Part shown: positions 39,296 to 52,316 of the stretch, piece by piece
Layout: each line of letters opens with the position of its first letter
How positions within the stretch are numbered: position 1 is the stretch's first letter
From: Vibrio sinaloensis
GTDB taxonomy: Bacteria; Pseudomonadota; Gammaproteobacteria; Enterobacterales; Vibrionaceae
NCBI RefSeq assembly: GCF_023195835.1
Contig: NZ_CP096199.1
Coordinates: 2,356,001 to 2,420,000, forward strand
Direction of reading: 5' to 3'
DNA length: 64,000 nucleotides
Notes under the pieces: generated by a model
Seen by the model: the letters and a program-made list of their open reading frames with translations, nothing else
Databases searched by the model: none
What the model was told of the DNA's origin: nothing
Position numbers and translations under genes: made by a program

Positions 39296-40099
39296 ATGCA
39301 TCCAATGCTCAATATCGCTATTCGTGCTGCACGAAAAGCTGGCAACCATATTGCTAAATCTTTAGAAAATGCTGAGAAGATCGAATCGACTCAGAAAGGC
39401 ACGAATGACTTTGTTACTAACGTAGACAAAGAAGCGGAAACTATCATCATCGATACGATCAAGGCGTCATACCCTGATCACTCGATCGTTGCCGAGGAAA
39501 ATGGCGTTATCGAAGGTAAAGATAGCGACGTACAATGGATCATCGACCCACTGGATGGCACCACAAACTTTGTTAAAGGTTTGCCTCACTTCTCTGTATC
39601 TATCGCTGTTCGCATCAAAGGCAAAACTGAAGTTGCATGTGTCTACGACCCAATGCTAAACGAGCTATTCACTGCACAACGTGGTGCTGGTGCTCAGTTA
39701 AACAACGCTCGTATTCGCGTTAAGCAGCTAAAAGACCTTCAAGGCACCGTTCTGGCAACAGGATTCCCATACAAACAGAAGCAGCACTCTGAGTCTTACT
39801 TCAAGATCATGTCTTCTCTATTTGTAGATTGTGCAGACTTCCGTCGCACAGGTTCTGCAGCTCTAGACCTATGTTACCTAGCCGCCAGCCGTGTCGACGG
39901 CTTTTTCGAACTTGGACTAAAACCATGGGATATCGCAGCAGGTGAGCTGATCGCTCGTGAAGCTGGTGCGATTGTTACTGACTTCGCTGGCGGTACCGAG
40001 TACATGAAGTCAGGCAATGTTGTTGCCTCTAGCGCTCGTGGTGTAAAAAGCATTCTGAAAACCATTCGTGAAAATGGTAACGAAGCTATTCTTAAATAA
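39296..40099 (+). CDS. suhB: Inositol-1-monophosphatase family protein SuhB
   Basis: 267-residue Mg-dependent phosphatase; SuhB also acts with the Nus factors in rRNA transcription antitermination. Metal-site motifs: EE at 67-68, DPLDGTT at 84-90, and WDIAAGELIAREAGA near 215. Divergent from trmJ, as in V. cholerae. An extended -10 (TGGTATACT, about 39244-39252) lies upstream. Ends with a terminator at 40129-40156. The rRNA operon lies next to it and runs towards it. Confidence 0.95.
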   Translation: MHPMLNIAIRAARKAGNHIAKSLENAEKIESTQKGTNDFVTNVDKEAETIIIDTIKASYPDHSIVAEENGVIEGKDSDVQWIIDPLDGTTNFVKGLPHFSVSIAVRIKGKTEVACVYDPMLNELFTAQRGAGAQLNNARIRVKQLKDLQGTVLATGFPYKQKQHSESYFKIMSSLFVDCADFRRTGSAALDLCYLAASRVDGFFELGLKPWDIAAGELIAREAGAIVTDFAGGTEYMKSGNVVASSARGVKSILKTIRENGNEAILK

Positions 40100-40128
40100 G
40101 ACATATCACTATCGAAATCAATAATTTG

Positions 40129-40156
40129 AGCCCACCGACGAAGGTGGGCTTTTTTG
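40129..40156 (+). terminator. Rho-independent terminator after suhB
   Basis: AGCCCACC (40129-40136) pairs with GGTGGGCT (40143-40150), followed by TTTTTT. Confidence 0.9.
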
Positions 40157-40474
40157 TACTCGAAGATCGCAATGCCCCTTTATCCCTCGTTGTCTCCCCC
40201 TTGCTTTTCACTGAATGACAACTCAGTCGTTTTGCAGCGTTTTAACAAAGAACTATCTAGGCTTATATCCAAAATAACAACACTCGAATGTGGTCAAATC
40301 TCTGTTTTGGGAGTAGGTGTACGATATGAGTTTGGAGTCAATTAGGCGAAGCTGGCAATTTAACTACTCACTTCGCGTATTCTTTGGATACTGCGAAATC
40401 CTTTGCTTCACAGAGAAACATGCGCCATACGCACATTGATTGCGCCTAGTCTGGAACAATCGAGATATGACATT
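40157..40474. other. Intergenic region between suhB terminator and rrn-distal repeats
   Basis: 318 bases with no convincing gene. A short reading frame at 40154-40345 overlaps the terminator and lacks a ribosome site or recognisable protein. The last ~30 bases (GCGCCTAGTCTGG near 40451 onward) resemble the CGCCTAGTCTAGAGCC terminator arm of the adjacent repeats and look like a decayed further repeat. Confidence 0.4.
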
Positions 40475-40922
40475 GGTGGAGAAATTCGAAAGCTTCGCCC
40501 TAACACGCACTGTTTTTGGTGAATCGAGGAATCCGCTGCTCTGTTAACTGAATAGCTCAACATCAAAAAGCAAAAAGGCTCTAGTCTTTCGTCGGGGACG
40601 CCTAGTCTAGAGCCTTCTTAAATATGGCAGGGGTGGAGAGATTCGAAAGCTTCGCCCCAACACGCACTGTTTTGGTGAATCGGGGAATCCGCTGCTCTGT
40701 TAACTGAATTGCTCAACATCAAAAAGCAAAAAGGCTCTAGTCTTTCGTCGGGGACGCCTAGTCTAGAGCCTTCTTAAATATGGCAGGGGTGGAGAGATTC
40801 GAAAGCTTCGCCCCAACACGCACTGTTTTTGGTGAATCGGGGAATCCGCTGCTCTGTTAACAGAATAGCTCAACATCAAAAAAGCAAAAGGCTCTAGTCT
40901 TTGACTAGAGCCTTCTTAAATA
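40475..40922 (-). repeat. Three tandem tRNA-Trp-derived repeats with embedded terminators
   Basis: The tRNA-Trp end and its terminator are followed in the direction of transcription by three degraded copies, with GGTGGAG anchors at about 40790, 40632 and 40475 (periods 156-157; 142 from the intact tRNA to the first copy). Each copy keeps the 3' half of tRNA-Trp, including the acceptor CACCCCTGCCA or a decayed version, and GCTCTG/CAGAGC and AATCCGC parts of the D and anticodon arms, but has extra bases in the anticodon loop and T arm and no matching 5' acceptor strand. Each unit ends in a GGCTCTAG...CTAGAGCC hairpin. The layout resembles the rtT repeats downstream of E. coli tyrT. Confidence 0.85.
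40877..40912 (-). terminator. First terminator of the rRNA operon
   Basis: On the minus strand GGCTCTAGTC-AAA-GACTAGAGCC (40890-40912) is followed by TTTTGCTTTTTT. Expanded versions with an extra 14-16 bases in the loop (containing TCGTCGGGGACGCC) occur in the next two repeats near 40732-40770 and 40574-40612, giving three terminators in series. Confidence 0.9.
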
Positions 40923-40999
<77 letters not shown>

Positions 41000-41036
41000 G
41001 TTGTTCGTGTTTAATGAGACGACTCTCAGAATAAAG

Positions 41037-41113
41037 TGGCGGAGCGGACGGGACTCGAACCCGCGACCCCCGGCGTGACAGGCCGGTATTCTAACCAACT
41101 GAACTACCGCTCC
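41037..41113 (-). tRNA. tRNA-Asp (GTC)
   Basis: Minus strand begins GGAGCGGTAGTTCAG and ends CCGCTCCGCCA with encoded CCA. Anticodon stem CGGCC..GGCCG region with loop CTGTCAC gives anticodon GTC. Lies between 5S rRNA and tRNA-Trp. Confidence 0.97.
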
Positions 41114-41181
41114 GCACTGGTTAGACTCTAAGTCTAAGCTTTTGCCTTTAGATTTTTTTAAAATCTAAAAACGAAATGTAA

Positions 41182-41299
41182 GCCTGGCGATGTCCTACTC
41201 TCACATGGGGAAGCCCCACACTACCATCGGCGCTAATTCGTTTCACTTCTGAGTTCGGCATGGAATCAGGTGGGTCCAAATCGCTATGGTCGCCAAGCA
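41182..41299 (-). rRNA. rrf: 5S ribosomal RNA
   Basis: The minus strand starts near TGCTTGGCGACCATAGCG and ends near CGCCAGGCT, with the conserved CCCATGTGAGAGTAGGACAT-type 3' half and ACCTGATTCCATGCCGAACT-type helix III region. About 118 bases; ends are placed by the terminal helix and may be off by a few bases. Confidence 0.95.
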
Positions 41300-41388
41300 A
41301 ATTCTTTAATCTGGAAAGCTGTTATTGTGTTCTCTACACATTCAATCTGTTCTTGCTTTGAGTCCATCAAAACCCTTTGGGTGTTGTA

Positions 41389-44277
<2,889 letters not shown>

Positions 44278-44580
44278 ATACAACCCCAAAGGGTCTTTGT
44301 TAAACAACCAAAGTTGTCTCCAATTTTTTAAACATGATGGAGACACGATTTTGCCGGACTCAAATATTAAACATCACAATAAATTGTGGTGTTTCCAAGA
44401 ACACTTGAATGTGTGTTGGTACCTATTCAAAAGAATAGGATTTGAGAACTTTTAATTGAATAACAACGCATCTCAAAGAGATGGGGATTGTTGTTATTCG
44501 TCAGCTTTCCAAATTGTTAAAGAGCAAATCACCTCAATGAGGTAACCATTTTTAAACACACTCATAAGAATGCTTAAAGA
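44278..44580 (-). other. 16S-23S spacer: 23S processing stalk and boxA
   Basis: CTTAACCATACAACCCCAAAGGGT (44271-44294, split here as a region) pairs with the sequence at 41371-41396 beyond the other 23S end, forming the RNase III processing stalk with one bulge. BoxA TGCTCTTTAACA (minus strand, 44515-44526) is the antitermination signal for the 23S part of the transcript. No other gene is seen in this 303-base part of the spacer. Confidence 0.8.
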
Positions 44581-44656
44581 TGGTATCCCGTAGGGGAGTC
44601 GAACCCCTGTTACCGCCGTGAAAGGGCGGTGTCCTAGGCCTCTAGACGAACGGGAC
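44581..44656 (-). tRNA. tRNA-Glu (TTC)
   Basis: Minus strand begins GTCCCGTTCGTCTAG and ends ACGGGATACCA with encoded CCA. Anticodon loop CTTTCAC gives anticodon TTC. In the 16S-23S spacer. Confidence 0.97.
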
Positions 44657-44678
44657 ACTGAATTTCCGAGAAGGAAAT

Positions 44679-44754
44679 TGGTGGAGCTAATCGGGATCGA
44701 ACCGATGACCTCTTCGCTGCCAGCGAAGCGCTCTCCCAGCTGAGCTATAGCCCC
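44679..44754 (-). tRNA. tRNA-Ala (GGC)
   Basis: Minus strand begins GGGGCTATAGCTCAGC and ends TTAGCTCCACCA with encoded CCA. Anticodon stem CTTCG/CGAAG with loop CTGGCAG gives anticodon GGC. First spacer tRNA after 16S rRNA. The GGC isoacceptor, rather than the common TGC, is used here. Confidence 0.96.
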
Positions 44755-44845
44755 ATTTTAAGCTCTAATTAGACGTATCAATCTGTGTGGACACTCTTAT
44801 TTGTCTCCGCTTTAAAAAACAGAAACAAACGCGATAATCATCGTA

Positions 44846-46397
<1,552 letters not shown>

Positions 46398-46646
46398 AAG
46401 ATTTTGTCGGCTCAATGAATACTGATAAGTTCCTAGTCACTAGAAGCTAGTTCCTAGAAAACTTGAATTGACTGTGCCGATAATAAATTATCGATTGGTC
46501 ACTCAGTTCATTGAAACCTAATTTGAAACCCCTCTTTATTTAGAGAAATTTCTAATTGGATTATCATCAACGAGTGCCCACACAGATTGATAGGTCTATA
46601 TTGTTAAAGAACTTGTTGTTTTGAGCTTAACTCAAAACGGACGGCC
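46398..46646 (-). other. rRNA operon leader: boxA and 16S processing arm
   Basis: The leader between P2 and the mature 16S 5' end. BoxA-like GTTCTTTAACAA on the minus strand lies at 46602-46613. The 16S stalk arm is at 46578-46592. CTAGGAACT occurs twice near 46428-46458. No gene is present. Confidence 0.75.
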
Positions 46647-46674
46647 ATTTTAGCGATATAACTTATTGTGTCAA
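46647..46674 (-). promoter_or_regulatory. rRNA operon promoter P2
   Basis: Minus strand TTGACA (46669-46674) and TAAAAT (46647-46652), spacer 16 bases, followed by GGCCG. An A/T-rich run precedes the -35. Confidence 0.85.
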
Positions 46675-46759
46675 ACACTTTTTTTGTTATTTCAGCCTAA
46701 GCTAATTTGTTAGCTTTCTGCCCAGCGTCACCTCGACTATTGCTTGGCAACGGAGGCGC

Positions 46760-46787
46760 ATTATAGGCAGTTTTCACAAAAGGACAA
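46760..46787 (-). promoter_or_regulatory. rRNA operon promoter P1
   Basis: Minus strand TTGTCC (46782-46787) and TATAAT (46760-46765), spacer 16 bases, followed by the GC-rich discriminator GCGCCTCC, as in E. coli rrn P1 promoters. An A/T-rich UP-like element lies upstream (46790-46850). Confidence 0.9.
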
Positions 46788-46851
46788 TAGCGAAAACTAA
46801 AAAAAATCGCTTAAGCAAATCGTTTGCTCACAAAAGAATCAAAACGAATAA

Positions 46852-46883
46852 AAACAAAACAAAAGGCCCAAATACAGGGCCTT
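46852..46883 (-). terminator. Rho-independent terminator of clpB
   Basis: On the minus strand AAGGCCC-TGTATTT-GGGCCTT (46863-46883) is followed by TTGTTTTG. It lies between the clpB stop and the rRNA P1 region. Confidence 0.87.
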
Positions 46884-46906
46884 TCTCTTCGTCTAGGTCT
46901 TATCAA

Positions 46907-49480
46907 TTATTGATGCGCAATGATCTGATCATTACTTACTACCAGCCGAACTGGTTTGTCTGGTAGTACATTGCCCGATAGAATCTCCTTGGCCAACGGG
47001 TTTTCAACGCTATGTTGAATCGCGCGCTTAAGTGGCCTCGCGCCATAAACCGGATCGAAACCAACCTGAGCAATCAGATCCAACGCCTTATCCGATACTT
47101 CCAAGACAAAGCCTTTTTCTTCCATACGAGAAGCCAAGCGTTGCAATTGGATAGATGCAATCGACTTAATGTGCTCTTTTCCTAATGGATGGAATACAAC
47201 ACTTTCATCAACACGGTTAAGGAACTCTGGGCGGAAGTGTTTGCGCACTACCTCCATTACTTGTTCTTTCATCTGCTGATAGTCAACCGTGCCGAAGTTT
47301 TCTTGAATACTTGCTGACCCCAAGTTAGAAGTCATAATAACGACAGTATTGCGAAAATCGACGGTACGTCCTTGGCCATCAGTCAAACGCCCATCATCGA
47401 GCACTTGTAGCAAGATATTAAACACATCAGGGTGCGCTTTTTCCACCTCGTCCAACAAGATGACCGAATATGGTTTGCGCCTAACCGCTTCAGTAAGGTA
47501 GCCGCCTTCTTCATATCCAACATAGCCAGGAGGCGCCCCCACAAGTCGAGCTACAGAGTGCTTCTCCATAAACTCTGACATATCAATGCGCACCATGGCA
47601 TCTTCACTATCGAACATGAAACTTGCCAAGGTTTTACACAGTTCTGTTTTACCCACACCGGTTGGACCCAAGAATAGGAACGAACCGATAGGTCGATTTG
47701 GGTCTGAAAGTCCGGCTCGGCTGCGGCGAATGGCATTCGACACCACCTCTACCGCCTCAGTTTGGCCAATCACTCGATTGTGTAACACCTCTTCCATCCG
47801 CAGTAGCTTTTCTTTCTCGGCCTCAAGCATTTTCGAAACCGGAATACCCGTTTGCTTTGACAACACTTCAGCGATCTCAGTGTCGGTCACTTTGTTACGC
47901 AGTAGGGTCATTTCCTGCATCTCAGCTTGGGTCGCCAAGTCGAGCTGCTTTTCCAGCTCAGGGATGCGTCCATACTGAAGCTCGGACATTCGGCTCAAAT
48001 CACCAGCACGGCGCGCAAACTCCATATCCATACGCGCTTGTTCTAGCTCTGACTTGATATGCTGAGTCCCGGACAGCGCCGCTTTCTCTGCATTCCATAC
48101 CTCTTCAAGTTCGGCAAACTCACGCTCTTTTTCTGCCAGCTCTTGGTTGAGGGTGTCTAAGCGCTTTTCACTCGCTTCGTCATACTCATTGCTCAACGCT
48201 TGTTGCTCAATCTTGAGTTGGATGATTTTACGCTCTAGCTTATCCAACGACTCTGGCTTAGAGTCAATCTGCATGCGAATGCTCGAAGCGGCTTCATCAA
48301 TTAAGTCTATCGCTTTGTCGGGCAGTTGGCGGTCAGAGACATAACGATGTGACAAGCTTGCCGCCGCGACAATGGCTGGATCGGTAATCTCAACATGATG
48401 ATGCAGCTCGTAACGTTCTTTAAGTCCGCGTAAAATCGCGACGGTATCTTCAACCGTTGGCTCATCGACTAAGACCTTTTGGAACCGCCGTTCAAGCGCT
48501 GGGTCTTTCTCTATATATTTACGATATTCATCTAGAGTGGTCGCGCCGACACAGTGCAGTTCGCCTCGCGCTAACGCGGGTTTAAGCATATTGCCGGCAT
48601 CCATAGAGCCTTCGCCTTTGCCCGCGCCGACCATGGTGTGAATCTCGTCGATAAAGAGGATCACATTACCCTCTTCCTTCGCGAGTTCATTCAGTACCGA
48701 CTTGAGACGCTCTTCGAATTCTCCGCGATACTTAGCACCAGCCACCAGCGCCCCAAGGTCGAGCGACAGAACTCGTCGACCACGCAGCCCTTCTGGCACC
48801 TCATTGTTAACAATGCGTTGAGCTAACCCTTCAACAATAGCGGTCTTACCCACCCCAGGCTCACCAATGATCACTGGGTTGTTTTTGGTTCGACGCTGAA
48901 GTACTTGGATAGTACGGCGAATTTCATCGTCACGGCCGATGACTGGGTCTAACTTACCTTGCTCAGCTCGCTCAGTCAGATCGATGGTAAACTTCTCTAA
49001 TGCTTGTCGAAGCTCTTCGGCGTTAGGATCGTTCACAGTCTGTCCACCGCGAATTTTATCTATCGCGCCACTGACTTTGGCTTCGGTTAAGCCCATCTCT
49101 TTTAACAAAGACCCTAGCGGCCCTTTATCTTCTAGCGCGGCAAGTAAGAAAACTTCTGAGGATATATAGGCATCTTGGCGTTTTTGCGCCACCTTGTCAC
49201 AGATGTTGAACAGTGTGCCCATAGAGCTCGAGAGCTGAACGTCACCACCAATACCGCTAACCTTTGGTAAACGGTCCAACATCTCGCTTAATTTAGAGCG
49301 TAGATGAGTCGCGTCTACATCAAGCATGGTCAATAATGGGCGGATAGGGCTACCATTCTGGTCCATTAGCGCAACCATAAGATGCACAGGTTCAATATAT
49401 TGATGATCTCGTCCCAGTGCTAACGACTGAGCGTCAGATATCGCAATCTGGAACTTACTGGTAAATCTATCAAGACGCAT
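46907..49480 (-). CDS. clpB: Disaggregase ClpB
   Basis: 857-residue Hsp100 chaperone that works with DnaK to rescue aggregated proteins. N-terminal Clp_N repeats (about 1-145), first AAA+ module with GEPGVGKT at about 206-213, the long coiled-coil middle domain (about 410-525), and second AAA+ module with GPTGVGKT at about 605-612. Length equals E. coli ClpB. A sigma-32-type promoter lies just upstream, so it is transcribed separately from pgeF-rluD in heat shock. Confidence 0.97.
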   Translation of the reverse strand: MRLDRFTSKFQIAISDAQSLALGRDHQYIEPVHLMVALMDQNGSPIRPLLTMLDVDATHLRSKLSEMLDRLPKVSGIGGDVQLSSSMGTLFNICDKVAQKRQDAYISSEVFLLAALEDKGPLGSLLKEMGLTEAKVSGAIDKIRGGQTVNDPNAEELRQALEKFTIDLTERAEQGKLDPVIGRDDEIRRTIQVLQRRTKNNPVIIGEPGVGKTAIVEGLAQRIVNNEVPEGLRGRRVLSLDLGALVAGAKYRGEFEERLKSVLNELAKEEGNVILFIDEIHTMVGAGKGEGSMDAGNMLKPALARGELHCVGATTLDEYRKYIEKDPALERRFQKVLVDEPTVEDTVAILRGLKERYELHHHVEITDPAIVAAASLSHRYVSDRQLPDKAIDLIDEAASSIRMQIDSKPESLDKLERKIIQLKIEQQALSNEYDEASEKRLDTLNQELAEKEREFAELEEVWNAEKAALSGTQHIKSELEQARMDMEFARRAGDLSRMSELQYGRIPELEKQLDLATQAEMQEMTLLRNKVTDTEIAEVLSKQTGIPVSKMLEAEKEKLLRMEEVLHNRVIGQTEAVEVVSNAIRRSRAGLSDPNRPIGSFLFLGPTGVGKTELCKTLASFMFDSEDAMVRIDMSEFMEKHSVARLVGAPPGYVGYEEGGYLTEAVRRKPYSVILLDEVEKAHPDVFNILLQVLDDGRLTDGQGRTVDFRNTVVIMTSNLGSASIQENFGTVDYQQMKEQVMEVVRKHFRPEFLNRVDESVVFHPLGKEHIKSIASIQLQRLASRMEEKGFVLEVSDKALDLIAQVGFDPVYGARPLKRAIQHSVENPLAKEILSGNVLPDKPVRLVVSNDQIIAHQ

Positions 49481-49527
49481 ACCTACCTTCCTACCTCAAC
49501 TGAGAAAAATGGACTAATCAGTATGAA

Positions 49528-49556
49528 AGATGGCTACGCTTGAGCTGATTTTCAAG
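49528..49556 (-). promoter_or_regulatory. Sigma-32 (heat shock) promoter of clpB
   Basis: Minus strand CTTGAAA (49550-49556) and GCCATCT (49528-49534), spacer 15 bases, close to the sigma-32 consensus CTTGAAA-N(13-17)-CCCATNT. About 50 bases upstream of the clpB ATG, in the clpB-pgeF gap. Confidence 0.75.
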
Positions 49557-49590
49557 GTCTGGTCAAAGAATTGGCACAGTTAAAGAGAGG

Positions 49591-50319
49591 TTATGGCTCG
49601 ATCCAGATAAAGCTTGCTTGACGGCCTGTTACGCCATCGCGGCGATATGAATAAAAGCGCTCTGAATCACGATAAGTGCAAAGATTGCTGTAGTAGATTT
49701 GCTCAACGCCCGCGCGGTTAAGTCTTTGGCTAACTAACAGATTCATGTCAGCAAGCCATTTACCCTTTGTAGGTAAAGCTTGGAAAGCTTCAACCGCCTG
49801 TGGGATTTGAGCCGAAAACGCTTGAACCACATCATCACCGACTTCAAACGCATCAGGTCCAATTGCAGGACCAATCCAAGCCATGAGCGGCCCGTTCAAC
49901 TGAGCAACGGCGTTTTCGACAATCCCATTCGCAAGACCTCGCCAACCGGCATGCACCGCCGCCACTTGAGAGGCTTGCTCGTTGGTCAGCAATACAGGTA
50001 AGCAGTCGGCCGTCATTGCCGAGCAGACCACACCAGGCGTTTGGGTCCAAACGCCGTCTGCATCCAGAACCTGCTGAGTTGGCTCATTTTGCTTCACCAC
50101 CACCGTGGAGTGGGTTTGATTAAGCCAAACCGGCGCTGATGGCATGTTAGCTTGCTGTGCGAGCCAGTGGCGATTGTTCACAACGAGCGATGGTTCATCC
50201 CCTACATGTGTCCCTAGGTTTAACCCTTGGTACACACCCAGTGAAAAACCATCACGCCGAGTAGACGCAAAGGCTTTCACTTGCTTTGGCGCTGGCCAAT
50301 TGGGGATGATTTGATCCAC
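49591..50319 (-). CDS. pgeF: PgeF/YfiH family protein (purine nucleoside phosphorylase-like, peptidoglycan editing)
   Basis: 242-residue protein of the DUF152/laccase-domain family. Metal-site motifs: NQTHS, the TADCLPVLL motif with its Cys, and AAVHAGWRGL. Family members show purine nucleoside phosphorylase/adenosine deaminase activity, and E. coli PgeF (YfiH) removes misincorporated serine from peptidoglycan precursors. The start is only two bases after the rluD stop, so the two are one operon. Confidence 0.92.
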   Translation of the reverse strand: MDQIIPNWPAPKQVKAFASTRRDGFSLGVYQGLNLGTHVGDEPSLVVNNRHWLAQQANMPSAPVWLNQTHSTVVVKQNEPTQQVLDADGVWTQTPGVVCSAMTADCLPVLLTNEQASQVAAVHAGWRGLANGIVENAVAQLNGPLMAWIGPAIGPDAFEVGDDVVQAFSAQIPQAVEAFQALPTKGKWLADMNLLVSQRLNRAGVEQIYYSNLCTYRDSERFYSYRRDGVTGRQASFIWIEP

Positions 50320-50321
50320 GA

Positions 50322-51299
50322 CTAAAGCTCGTCTTCCAATCCATGTTCACGCGTATCTTGGCGTAACGCTTCGGCCATGGCCACCATGTCGTCAGGTACA
50401 GGAGCGTGAAACTCAAGTTCCTCGCCTGTCACTGGGTGTTCAAACTTAAGCATCACAGCGTGCAAAGCTTGACGGTCAAACTTACGAATCATCTCCGCTA
50501 ACTCTTGTGTCGCTCCAGCCGGAATACGAGCTCGGCCACCGTATGCTGTATCCCCTAACAGTGGGTGCTGCAGGTACGCCATATGGACACGAATTTGGTG
50601 GGTTCGACCCGTTTCGAGGCGCAAGCGGATGCGCGTATGCTCACGAAAATGCTCTGCCACGCGATAATGAGTCACTGCCGGTTTGCCCATCGGACTTACT
50701 GCCATCAAGGTTCGTTTAGTTGAATGACGACCGATCGGCTGTTCAACACGGCCACCAGCGGTCATTCGCCCGATAGCGATCGCTTCGTACTCACGGGTAA
50801 TGTTGCGCTTTTGCAGAGCTCGAACTAGGCGGGTTTGTGCTGGAACGGTTTTCGCCACCACCATTAACCCTGTGGTGTCTTTATCAAGACGGTGCACAAT
50901 ACCCGCACGAGGTACCTCAGCTATCGCTGGGTAATGATGTAACAGTGCGTTCAACACTGTGCCATCAGGCGTTCCCGCTCCTGGATGAACAACAAAGTCG
51001 CGCGGCTTATTGATCACCATGATGTCGTCATCTTCGTAGACAATGTCTAACGGAATATCTTGCGCTTCCCAACGCTCTTCGTCTTCAAGTTCCGCTTGTA
51101 GAACAATCTCTTCGCCACCCATCACTTTAGTGCGCGGTTTGGTCACGACCTCACCGTTGACTCGTACCTTGCCGTCAAGCAACCACTCTTTTAAGCGAGA
51201 GCGGGAGAAATCGGCAAATAATTCGGCAATAGCTTGGTCAAGGCGTTGGCCTAGTTGGCTATCTTTTACTGTATTTGTTAACTCAATCTGCTGGGCCAT
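50322..51299 (-). CDS. rluD: 23S rRNA pseudouridine synthase RluD
   Basis: 325-residue enzyme that makes pseudouridines 1911, 1915 and 1917 in helix 69 of 23S rRNA. S4 RNA-binding domain at about 18-75 and the catalytic Asp139 in HRLDKDTTG. Divergent from bamD, as in other gammaproteobacteria. First gene of rluD-pgeF. Confidence 0.96.
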   Translation of the reverse strand: MAQQIELTNTVKDSQLGQRLDQAIAELFADFSRSRLKEWLLDGKVRVNGEVVTKPRTKVMGGEEIVLQAELEDEERWEAQDIPLDIVYEDDDIMVINKPRDFVVHPGAGTPDGTVLNALLHHYPAIAEVPRAGIVHRLDKDTTGLMVVAKTVPAQTRLVRALQKRNITREYEAIAIGRMTAGGRVEQPIGRHSTKRTLMAVSPMGKPAVTHYRVAEHFREHTRIRLRLETGRTHQIRVHMAYLQHPLLGDTAYGGRARIPAGATQELAEMIRKFDRQALHAVMLKFEHPVTGEELEFHAPVPDDMVAMAEALRQDTREHGLEDEL

Positions 51300-51434
51300 A
51301 TCGAACTTTTTTAAAAACTGTGAGACTAATTGTCACTACTATGGAAAAATACGCTGTTTGGACATTGTATCTGTTACGTACTAGAAAGTAACGGAAGCAG
51401 CAGAAATATTTATCTCAAGGAATCGAATCCTGAC

Positions 51435-52160
51435 ATGAAAAAGCACACTCTATCTGGCTTGTTGGCATTATCAGTACTGGTTGGCTGCTCGAGCAGCGAA
51501 GAAGTTGTTCCAGATGTGCCACCATCTGAGCTGTACTCAGAAGCACAGGTTTCGCTTCAAAGTGGTAATTGGCTAACGGCGATTGAGAGACTAGAAGCAC
51601 TCGACTCACGTTACCCATTTGGCGCCTACTCGGAGCAAGTGCAGCTCGACCTCATCTACGCTTACTACAAAAACGACGACCTGGCCTTGGGTTTGGCCAC
51701 CATTGAGCGTTTTACTCGACTCAACCCAACTCATCAAAAGCTAGACTGGGTTTTGTACATGCGTGGCCTGACTCATATGGCACAAGATCGCAACTTCATG
51801 CACGATGTGTTTAATATTGATCGCAGTGACCGGGACCCAGAGCCAGTCCAAAAAGCATTTGCTGACTTTAAAAAGCTACTTGAACGCTACCCAACAAGCC
51901 CTTACGCCCAAGACGCGCAGCAACGGATGTATGCGCTCAAAAATCGTCTCGCTGAGTACGATTTGGCCACGGCAGATTTCTATTTACGTCGAGAAGCGTG
52001 GGTAGCCGCAATCAATCGAACTCAAGAACTGCAAAAAACTTACCCCGATACCGAAGCTGCACGCAAGTCGCTCGCTATCCAGTTAGAGGCTTATCAGCAG
52101 TTAGGTCTACAAGATGCAGTAAAACGCACCGAGCAGCTGATCGAGTTGAACCCTGAGTAA
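51435..52160 (+). CDS. bamD: Outer-membrane assembly lipoprotein BamD
   Basis: 241-residue lipoprotein of the BAM complex that inserts beta-barrel proteins. The start is the MKKHTLSGLL Met at 51435; an in-frame ATG 35 codons upstream has no signal peptide. Lipobox VLVGC with Cys at about 17, then TPR-like repeats (SELYSEAQVSLQSGNWLTAI, PYAQDAQQRMYALKNRLAEY). Ends with a terminator at 52210-52250. Confidence 0.96.
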   Translation: MKKHTLSGLLALSVLVGCSSSEEVVPDVPPSELYSEAQVSLQSGNWLTAIERLEALDSRYPFGAYSEQVQLDLIYAYYKNDDLALGLATIERFTRLNPTHQKLDWVLYMRGLTHMAQDRNFMHDVFNIDRSDRDPEPVQKAFADFKKLLERYPTSPYAQDAQQRMYALKNRLAEYDLATADFYLRREAWVAAINRTQELQKTYPDTEAARKSLAIQLEAYQQLGLQDAVKRTEQLIELNPE

Positions 52161-52209
52161 TACGATTGCCATTTGGGGCCGAACGATATAACGACTCCAA
52201 CGACTAATA

Positions 52210-52250
52210 AACGCCTCCACTATTCGTATATGTAACAGGGAGGCGTTTTT
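52210..52250 (+). terminator. Rho-independent terminator after bamD
   Basis: AACGCCTCC (52210-52218) pairs with GGAGGCGTT (52239-52247), followed by TTTT; the loop is long (about 20 bases). Confidence 0.8.
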
Positions 52251-52316
52251 GTTGGCTTCTTTGCTGAAAGGATGAACTCGGACTACATTTTAATCATTAG
52301 ATATAGGGAGTTATCG

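Noticed and set aside
40154..40345. A 63-codon reading frame after suhB
   Set aside because: It begins inside the suhB terminator, has no ribosome site and no recognisable sequence.
40626..40870. Additional functional tRNA-Trp genes in the repeats
   Set aside because: The copies lack a matching 5' acceptor strand and have extra bases in the anticodon and T arms, so they cannot fold as tRNAs.
40475..40922. Possible CRISPR array because of regular ~156-base spacing
   Set aside because: The repeats are whole tRNA-derived units with terminators and no short repeat/unique spacer pattern; no cas genes are present.
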